Shown here one piece after another: positions 5,815 through 10,384 of a DNA stretch of 10,384 bases (the stretch's first letter is position 1; the number at the start of each line of letters is the position of its first letter). The notes below the pieces were generated by a model. It was not told where the DNA came from. It did no database searches and saw only the letters and a list, made by a program, of their open reading frames with translations. The stretch is from Syntrophaceae bacterium UBA1062. Lineage in GTDB: Bacteria; Desulfobacterota; Desulfomonilia; UBA1062. Where the stretch lies: contig DCDF01000184.1 of NCBI GenBank assembly GCA_002316295.1, forward strand, positions 5,155 to 15,538, in the 5' to 3' direction. The position numbers and the translations under genes were made by a program.

Positions 5815-8800
5815 CTAGATCAGCTTGCGGTACAAGGCCTCGGTTTCCGGGCTCGGTAAAAGGTCCAGGCCATTCTTGAGGCTCTCCCGGCATTTTTCGT
5901 ATGTCCTGGCGACCATGCCCTTGTTGCCCAAGAAGGAATAGTACCTCATGAGGTCCTGGTAGACGCTTTCATCGCAGCTGTCTGCCGCGAGGTATGTCCA
6001 GGCATAGCGAACGCATTTCTCGTAGTCCGCCTTTTCTTCAAAGTAGTCCATCAGTCTTCTCAGGACGGCGATATACTCCTGCTGAAGAAGCTCCCGCTCG
6101 TTCGAGAACCAGGGATCATACAGATCCTCCTGAAAAAAATCCCCCCTGTAGAGCTTCTCCGCCTCCAGACAATGCGACAGCCATGCTTCGCGATCGGAAT
6201 CATCCCTGGATTCGCCGACATGCTTTCTGAATTCGTCCACATCCACCCATCCGCCCTTCCCAAGGTCCAGCCGGTATGAGTCGCCGTTTCGTATGAGATA
6301 TGATGATGCGGCGCCCCGGGAAAGCCCGGGTTCTAGGGTCTTGCGCAGCGATGTGAGCGCCACATGGAAACGGTTTATGATCGTATCCGGGTCCTGCTCG
6401 GGCCAGAGGTGTTCCATCAAGACATCCTTGGGAATGAAACCCTTGTCACGTTCATGGACGAGGATTTTGAATAGCGTCCTGGCCTTCCTGCTCGTCCATC
6501 GTTTCTGCGGGATCTCTTCGTCTCCTTTGTATACGGCGAACCTGCCGAGGCAGTGCACCCGCAGGCCTTCAGGTGGTTTTTCCCGGAATTCAGCAAGAAA
6601 CACTGACGCTGTTTCCCGGACAGGTTCACCCCCGTGTTCCAGCAGTTGCTTCAGTCCGTCTTCTGCATCGGAGCCGATCGCGTGCATAATCCTCCGGATA
6701 CATGCCCGCATCTCACCCTCAGCATACGCCTCGACCAGGGCCGGGATAATCCAGTGCCTTTCACAGACAACCCAGTGATCGTAATGCCCCGCCTCGCACA
6801 GGTGCAATCCGGAAAGGAGGTTCTCCCTGGCATCGTGAGGGCTTCCCGTTTCACGGTGATAGCGGGCAAGCCACAGATGAACCTGACAGCTGAACAGCTT
6901 TGTAGGGCGAAGGATCGCACGCGCCTCTTCCAGAAGCGGACGGGCTTCTCCAAACCTTCGAGTCTCCAGGTACAGAGCGGCCAGGTTTGCCAGAACAACC
7001 CCCCTGTCCAGGGGAAGGTCGAGCTCTTCGATGGCTTCCAGGCCGGTCAGGGCAAACCTCTCCGCCGCGGCATACTCTCCCAGTTTTGTATGTATGAGCT
7101 GGAATACGTGAGACGTGTACGATCGGCCCCAGCTGCATTCGAACTCCTGAAAGGTCTGCAGCGCCTCGCCAGCCGCTTTCATGGCAGTGCCAAACTCTCC
7201 AAGTCCCAGGGCATTCAGGGAAAGGTCCATCAGCAACCACCCCCTGGTCGTATCGTTGATGCCTTTTTCGTCCGCCAGCCGCAGGCCCTCCACGGCATGC
7301 TCGAGCCCCTCCTGAAAACAGGCGAGATAGTAGCTCGTCCATGACAGAAGATGGTATGCCATAACAAGATAAACAGTGTTTTCTAGCACTTGGAATATAT
7401 CCTTTACCATCCGCCCCAGGTGCGCCGCCTTCTCGAAATCTCCGGAGCATCCGTATCGAAACCCGAGATTGAAGTTGATCCACACCTCGCGAGACGAATC
7501 GTTTAAAGACGGCAGCAGGGACATTGCCTCCTCATAATACTGATCAGCATCATCCATCTTGCCCAGATGAGAGGATGTAAAGATCAAGAGCCCCAGGAGG
7601 TCGAACCGGAGCCTGGGATTGTCATGCGCCTTTTCAAGCAGCTCCCTGAAGATTCTCTCGGCCCCCTGAAAATCTCCCACGAGAAAACAGTTCAACCCCA
7701 GGCCCTTGAAGCACAGGCCGGCATATTTTTCAACTCCCTGGCTGGCAAAGATCTTATATGCCTCCTTATATGTTCGTACAGCGTTGTAAGGTCTGCCCGT
7801 CAATTCGAAAACCCGTGCCTGGATATACTTGATCCATGGGTCTTCTCTCAGGAGGTCCTCGGGAATTTTCCTGATAAAGGACTCTATCATCTGTATCCGG
7901 CCCTCTTTGAGAAGCTTTCTCCTGCCCATTGTGCCAAGCAGTTTGCAGGCGGTTACCAGCTCGGAGGCCGCGATATAGTGCCTGAGCGCTTCTTCTTCCT
8001 CGCCAAGAGCCTCCCAGAGAATGGCTGCCTTCTTGTGGAGACCGAGACGTGTGCTGTGGTCGTGATGTTTAAGCTTGGTCAAGAGGAATTCCTGGAAGAG
8101 ATGATGGTAACAGTACCACTGGCGATCTTCGTCAAACGGGAAGGTGAACAGGTGGTTTTCTTCCAGGGTTTTAAGGATTTCACCGGAATTCTCCACTCCC
8201 AGGAACTGATTACAGAAATCGGCGTTGAGTCTGGAAAGGATAGAGGTCTTGCTCAGGAAATCCTTCAAAGGTTCCGGTTGCATTTCGTACACGTTTTCTT
8301 CAAGGTAACGTGCAATAAAACGGTGAGATCCTTCGAGATTCGACAGGAAGCCCTCGATGTCTTCAGGGGATTTCCCCCGGGAATAGTGAAACAGAAGTAT
8401 GAGCCCTGCCGCCCATCCGCCGGTTTTTGCATGGAGGATATCCAAGCTTGACTGCTTGAGCCTTGTATCAAACACTCTGCAGTAGAGCTCTTCGATCTCC
8501 TCGGGGGTAAAAGCAAGGTCATCTTCCCCGATATCGATAACGTCTCTTGTCGATCTGAGCCGGGACAACGACAGTCCGGGGTCTGTACGGCTGACCAGCA
8601 CAATATGGAGTTTTGGAGGCATATTTTCCAGCAGAAAATGCAGGCATTGTCTGATCTCCATGCTGAACGAGATCCTGTGGTAGTCGTCGAGAACAATGAT
8701 CAGATCGCTTGTAACGGAGGACTCTATTTCCCCGAGAAAGACCCTCAGGATTGTTTCGCGCTCCCGGTGAAGAATCGTGGCCTGCTCTATCCGGGCACAT

Positions 8801-9105
8801 GTCTTTTCTCCTACATGGGGGTGGTATTTTCGGATGCCTGCAACAAGATAGTGGACAAAGGTGGTGAAATCCCTGTCTGAAGAGTCCAGACGGTACCATA
8901 CCGTGTCCATGCTTATATGTCGTGCAGCTTGGGCGGCCAGGGTGGTTTTCCCGTACCCGGCCCCGGCCACCACTGCAACGAGCTTTTTTGAATGGATCTC
9001 GCTTAGAAAGGGAAAGAGCCGTCTCCTGTCAATGGTATCGGCAAGGCAGGGTATCGAAAGCTTCGATTGGATTATCGTCTGTGGTAAATCCAATCCCGAC
9101 CTCAT
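5815..9105 (-). CDS. STAND NTPase-TPR-BTAD transcriptional regulator (MalT/SARP-like)
   Basis: This protein of about 1096 aa is a large one-component transcription regulator. Numbered from the upstream in-frame ATG at 9147, the N-terminal NTPase has a Walker A at 62-69 (GAGYGKTT), a Walker B at 149-155 (LIIVLDD, then YH), and VSRTDP near 185-190, as in MalT-like STAND ATPases. Residues of about 380-830 are helical TPR-like repeats that probably sense ligand or hold partners. From 862 a SARP-type winged helix begins (LRVHCLGRFAVYKG, then RKARTLFKILV and RFHVALTSLRKTL), followed by a bacterial transcriptional activation domain ending at the C-terminus. MalT itself ends in a LuxR helix; the BTAD ending makes this a different architecture. 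I prefer the ATG at 9105, since AGGA lies 10 nt before it and the MalT-like similarity begins soon after; the ATG at 9147 lacks a well-spaced site. It sits upstream of the acyl-CoA genes, which it may control. Its inducer is unknown. Confidence 0.9.
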   Translation of the reverse strand: MRSGLDLPQTIIQSKLSIPCLADTIDRRRLFPFLSEIHSKKLVAVVAGAGYGKTTLAAQAARHISMDTVWYRLDSSDRDFTTFVHYLVAGIRKYHPHVGEKTCARIEQATILHRERETILRVFLGEIESSVTSDLIIVLDDYHRISFSMEIRQCLHFLLENMPPKLHIVLVSRTDPGLSLSRLRSTRDVIDIGEDDLAFTPEEIEELYCRVFDTRLKQSSLDILHAKTGGWAAGLILLFHYSRGKSPEDIEGFLSNLEGSHRFIARYLEENVYEMQPEPLKDFLSKTSILSRLNADFCNQFLGVENSGEILKTLEENHLFTFPFDEDRQWYCYHHLFQEFLLTKLKHHDHSTRLGLHKKAAILWEALGEEEEALRHYIAASELVTACKLLGTMGRRKLLKEGRIQMIESFIRKIPEDLLREDPWIKYIQARVFELTGRPYNAVRTYKEAYKIFASQGVEKYAGLCFKGLGLNCFLVGDFQGAERIFRELLEKAHDNPRLRFDLLGLLIFTSSHLGKMDDADQYYEEAMSLLPSLNDSSREVWINFNLGFRYGCSGDFEKAAHLGRMVKDIFQVLENTVYLVMAYHLLSWTSYYLACFQEGLEHAVEGLRLADEKGINDTTRGWLLMDLSLNALGLGEFGTAMKAAGEALQTFQEFECSWGRSYTSHVFQLIHTKLGEYAAAERFALTGLEAIEELDLPLDRGVVLANLAALYLETRRFGEARPLLEEARAILRPTKLFSCQVHLWLARYHRETGSPHDARENLLSGLHLCEAGHYDHWVVCERHWIIPALVEAYAEGEMRACIRRIMHAIGSDAEDGLKQLLEHGGEPVRETASVFLAEFREKPPEGLRVHCLGRFAVYKGDEEIPQKRWTSRKARTLFKILVHERDKGFIPKDVLMEHLWPEQDPDTIINRFHVALTSLRKTLEPGLSRGAASSYLIRNGDSYRLDLGKGGWVDVDEFRKHVGESRDDSDREAWLSHCLEAEKLYRGDFFQEDLYDPWFSNERELLQQEYIAVLRRLMDYFEEKADYEKCVRYAWTYLAADSCDESVYQDLMRYYSFLGNKGMVARTYEKCRESLKNGLDLLPSPETEALYRKLI

Positions 9106-9149
9106 CTGCAAACATTCCTGAATGAATTCATAGAATGAAAAAGGCATTC

Positions 9150-9167
9150 ACAGGGGATATGCCCTGT
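9150..9167. promoter_or_regulatory. 18-bp near-perfect palindrome, possible operator
   Basis: ACAGGG-GATATG-CCCTGT read on the plus strand is palindromic at 16 of 18 positions; only the pair flanking the central ATAT does not match. It lies in the predicted early leader of the regulator gene, about 30-48 bp beyond the promoter's start point and just before the ATG at 9147. This position suits an autoregulatory operator. If translation starts at 9147 it also abuts the start codon. Confidence 0.45.
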
Positions 9168-9203
9168 ACAACATAGTTGCACATCCCGATCCTCTGATGA
9201 ATG

Positions 9204-9232
9204 AATATATACAGGAACCGGCTGAATGGCAA
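9204..9232 (-). promoter_or_regulatory. Candidate sigma-70 promoter of the BTAD regulator gene
   Basis: On the minus strand TTGCCA (9232-9227) and TATATT (9209-9204) are separated by exactly 17 bp. The predicted start is near 9197, giving a leader of 50 or 92 nt depending on which ATG is used. Identified by eye, no scoring. Confidence 0.55.
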
Positions 9233-9302
9233 GCTCCGGAGTCATGTCTGTCTTCTCGAAGTAAACCGAACGGAAAATATTTTTGTCATTATTTTGACTT
9301 AC

Positions 9303-9329
9303 TCCCCGCAAAAAGTGGTCATACGGGGA
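9303..9329. repeat. Inverted repeat in the gap between tRNA and regulator
   Basis: TCCCCG (9303-9308) and CGGGGA (9324-9329) form a 6-bp GC-rich stem around a 15-nt loop. It lies roughly 70-100 bp upstream of the regulator promoter and about 90 bp after the tRNA. On the minus strand it is followed by GTAAGTC, not a T tract, so a canonical terminator is not supported. The rest of 9233-9392 shows no gene. Confidence 0.3.
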
Positions 9330-9392
9330 CGACAATGGAATGATTGGTGATTAGCAAGGATGTAACAATCCGGCAACTATTTGCTGTAACCA

Positions 9393-9415
9393 AATAATTT
9401 TTTCAATAAATTATT
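9393..9415 (-). repeat. AT-only hairpin abutting the tRNA 3' end
   Basis: AATAATTT and AAATTATT, separated by 7 nt, form an 8-bp AT-only inverted repeat that begins at the last A of the encoded CCA. It may be part of the trailer trimmed during tRNA maturation. It lacks the GC stem and T tract of a terminator. Confidence 0.3.
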
Positions 9416-9499
9416 GGTGCGAGAGAAGGGACTCGAACCCCCACGGATTGCTCCACTGGATCCTAAGTCCAGCGCGTCTGCCAGTTCCGCCACTCTCGC
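9415..9499 (-). tRNA. tRNA-Leu (anticodon UAG)
   Basis: The minus strand folds as a class II tRNA. The acceptor stem pairs GCGAGAG (9499-9493) with CTCTCGC (9425-9419), followed by discriminator A and an encoded CCA (9417-9415). The D-arm begins GCGGAACTGG. The anticodon stem CTGGA/TCCAG closes the loop CTTAGGA with anticodon TAG (plus-strand 9463-9465), which reads CUA and other CUN leucine codons. A long variable arm (GGA-GCAA-TCC) fits leucine, and the T-arm contains GGTTCGAGTCC. Total length is 85 nt with CCA. No second copy of its 3' end was noticed in the window, so there is no sign of an integrated element here. Confidence 0.97.
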
Positions 9500-9507
9500 A
9501 CGGCTAA

Positions 9508-9536
9508 ACTATGGAAAGTGTGGTCTCCTTTGTCAA
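9508..9536 (-). promoter_or_regulatory. Promoter of the tRNA-Leu gene
   Basis: On the minus strand a perfect TTGACA (9536-9531) is followed after 17 bp by CATAGT (9513-9508). The predicted start falls within a few bases of the mature tRNA 5' end at 9499, giving a very short leader. This makes the tRNA an independent unit rather than part of the phosphorylase transcript. Confidence 0.65.
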
Positions 9537-9590
9537 GAGCATTTCCGGATTCTTCCCGGCAGGTCTGGCTCTCAGTAAGAACGAAGACGC

Positions 9591-9609
9591 CGGGGAAAAA
9601 CCATCCCCG
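9591..9609 (-). terminator. Candidate weak terminator after alpha-glucan phosphorylase
   Basis: On the minus strand CGGGGA-TGGTTTT-TCCCCG is a 6-bp GC-rich stem about 60 bp past the phosphorylase stop. It is followed by GCGTCTTCGTTCTTAC, pyrimidine-rich but not a true T tract. It is the best terminator candidate between the phosphorylase and the tRNA promoter. Confidence 0.3.
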
Positions 9610-9626
9610 AGAGGAGGGCTCGATCG

Positions 9627-9643
9627 GCCGAAGATCGTTCGGC
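9627..9643. repeat. Second hairpin between phosphorylase and tRNA
   Basis: GCCGAA-GATCG-TTCGGC forms a 6-bp stem with a 5-nt loop, 28 bp after the phosphorylase stop. It lacks a T tract and may help stabilise or end the transcript together with the following hairpin. Confidence 0.35.
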
Positions 9644-9670
9644 AGCCGGACGAGCACGTTGAAACGCCGG

Positions 9671-10384
9671 CTATGCCCAGGTGATCAGCCCGGTGTCCGC
9701 AGGGCATATCAGGTGCATGTGGTGCGGCAGAATCCGGACGGTATACCCGAACCTTCCGGTGTTCTCGCACTGGATTCGTGCCTGAAAGAGATGCTCGCCC
9801 TTGCCGAGGTCGCCGCCGTGCTCCATTGCGACCTTGCTGACATCGAAGAGGTTCCCGCCGTCATCGATCCGGCCATAGTATACCTGCACACTCACGTCCG
9901 AAGGTTTGAGCACGTCCAGGTGCACGGTGGCCTTGATGACGATCTCGCTGTGGACATCAACCTCGTCGCCGTCAGAATGCCCCATGTCCGTGATCCGGAC
10001 ATTCTTCCAGTTCTTCTTCATGGTGTTCATCCAGGAGACCAGATCCTTGGCGTTCTTATACCCGTCGCCGCTGAGTATCCGGGAGTTCAACGCGGCCTCC
10101 ATATAGCACCGGTCGGTGTATTCCTCCACCATGCGGTTGGAGTTGAACTCGGGGCACAGGGTCCGCATGGACCGCTTCATCATGGCTATCCATCCTCTGG
10201 GCAGGCCGTCCACTCCCCGATCGTAGAACAGCGGGATGATCTCCCGCTCCAGAAGATCGTAGATGGCCTTGCTCTCCACGTCGTCTTGATACTGGAGATT
10301 GTCGTACACCTCACCGTTGCCGATGGACCAGCCGAGGTCGGGATGATACCCTTCCACCCACCAGCCGTCCTGTATACTGAGATT
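9671..10384 (-). CDS. glgP: Alpha-glucan (glycogen) phosphorylase, C-terminal part
   Basis: These 237 codons run open to the window edge, so the N-terminus and start lie outside. The enzyme (GT35) releases glucose-1-phosphate from alpha-1,4-glucans such as glycogen, using pyridoxal phosphate, in the cytoplasm. The visible part starts NLSIQDGWWVEGYHPDLGW, continues GNGEVYDNLQYQDDVESK, and ends GRFGYTVRILPHHMHLICPA and GLITWA. This is the DGWW/GWxIG segment and C-terminal beta-rich tail of the bacterial/archaeal alpha-glucan phosphorylase subgroup that often carries an N-terminal DUF3417; that domain and the phosphate-contacting region are not in view. It is read toward the tRNA gene and separated from it by two hairpins. 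Only the truncation by the window edge is notable. Confidence 0.92.
   Translation of the reverse strand, partial: NLSIQDGWWVEGYHPDLGWSIGNGEVYDNLQYQDDVESKAIYDLLEREIIPLFYDRGVDGLPRGWIAMMKRSMRTLCPEFNSNRMVEEYTDRCYMEAALNSRILSGDGYKNAKDLVSWMNTMKKNWKNVRITDMGHSDGDEVDVHSEIVIKATVHLDVLKPSDVSVQVYYGRIDDGGNLFDVSKVAMEHGGDLGKGEHLFQARIQCENTGRFGYTVRILPHHMHLICPADTGLITWA

Noticed and set aside
7567..8451. Plus-strand open frame of 294 codons opposite the BTAD regulator
   Set aside because: Antisense to the STAND/TPR part of the regulator, with no family features and no start signal.
9285..9298. GTCA-N6-TGAC inverted repeat as a CRP/FNR-type site
   Set aside because: The arms are only 4 bp and match neither TGTGA-N6-TCACA nor TTGAT-N4-ATCAA well; likely chance in AT-rich sequence.
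9415..9499. tRNA-Leu as attachment site of an integrated element
   Set aside because: No integrase gene and no second copy of the tRNA 3' end was seen in the window; the neighbours look chromosomal.
9463..9657. Minus-strand open frame ending in VREWRNWQTRWT
   Set aside because: This ending is the well-known false translation of a tRNA-Leu gene, and the frame overlaps the tRNA and its promoter.
1..10384. CRISPR array, insertion sequence or toxin-antitoxin/defence locus
   Set aside because: No regularly spaced repeats, transposase or integrase motifs, or defence gene pairs were found on either strand.

Overview
The window looks like a chromosomal segment of an anaerobic bacterium, most plausibly of the Desulfobacterota (former Deltaproteobacteria: sulfate reducers and syntrophs). 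This is inferred from gene content: a membrane polyferredoxin, a large 622-residue acyl-CoA dehydrogenase of the type with an extra C-terminal domain, a small cysteine-rich DUF6125-like protein, and a MalT/BTAD-type giant regulator. No taxonomic marker was searched. All recognisable intact genes lie on the minus strand, so transcription runs from high to low coordinates.

Reading in the direction of transcription, the window opens at its right edge with the C-terminal third of an alpha-glucan (glycogen) phosphorylase, cut by the window end (9671-10384). A complete tRNA-Leu(UAG) with encoded CCA and its own promoter follows (9415-9536). Next is a regulatory gap with a good sigma-70-like promoter and an 18-bp near-palindrome, leading into an ~1100-residue regulator: STAND NTPase, TPR-like repeats, winged helix, BTAD (5815-9105).

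Downstream in the same orientation lies a likely fatty-acyl module: a 171-aa cysteine-rich DUF6125-like protein (5129-5644), an acyl-CoA dehydrogenase (2948-4816) and a YbgC-type acyl-CoA thioesterase (2468-2893). The 312-bp leader of the dehydrogenase holds a perfect 14-bp inverted repeat whose arms are 41 bp apart centre to centre. The regulator sits directly upstream and is the obvious candidate controller, but that is inference.

Between 1716 and 2467 no intact gene is visible. On the plus strand there is a short stretch resembling the N-terminal region of the inactive-transglutaminase/7TM (UUP1-like) family, probably a gene remnant. The last unit is a two-gene operon with an 8-nt overlap. 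It encodes a Tat-exported ModA-like solute-binding protein (858-1715) and a four-helix NapH/NosR-like polyferredoxin (98-865), preceded by a promoter candidate and palindromes. No ABC permease or ATPase is seen before the window ends at base 1.

The most interesting points are the pairing of an oxyanion-binder-like protein with a membrane Fe-S protein, the apparent loss of canonical anion-binding residues in that binder, and the operator-like repeats around the lipid module and its regulator. Most of the rest is ordinary.
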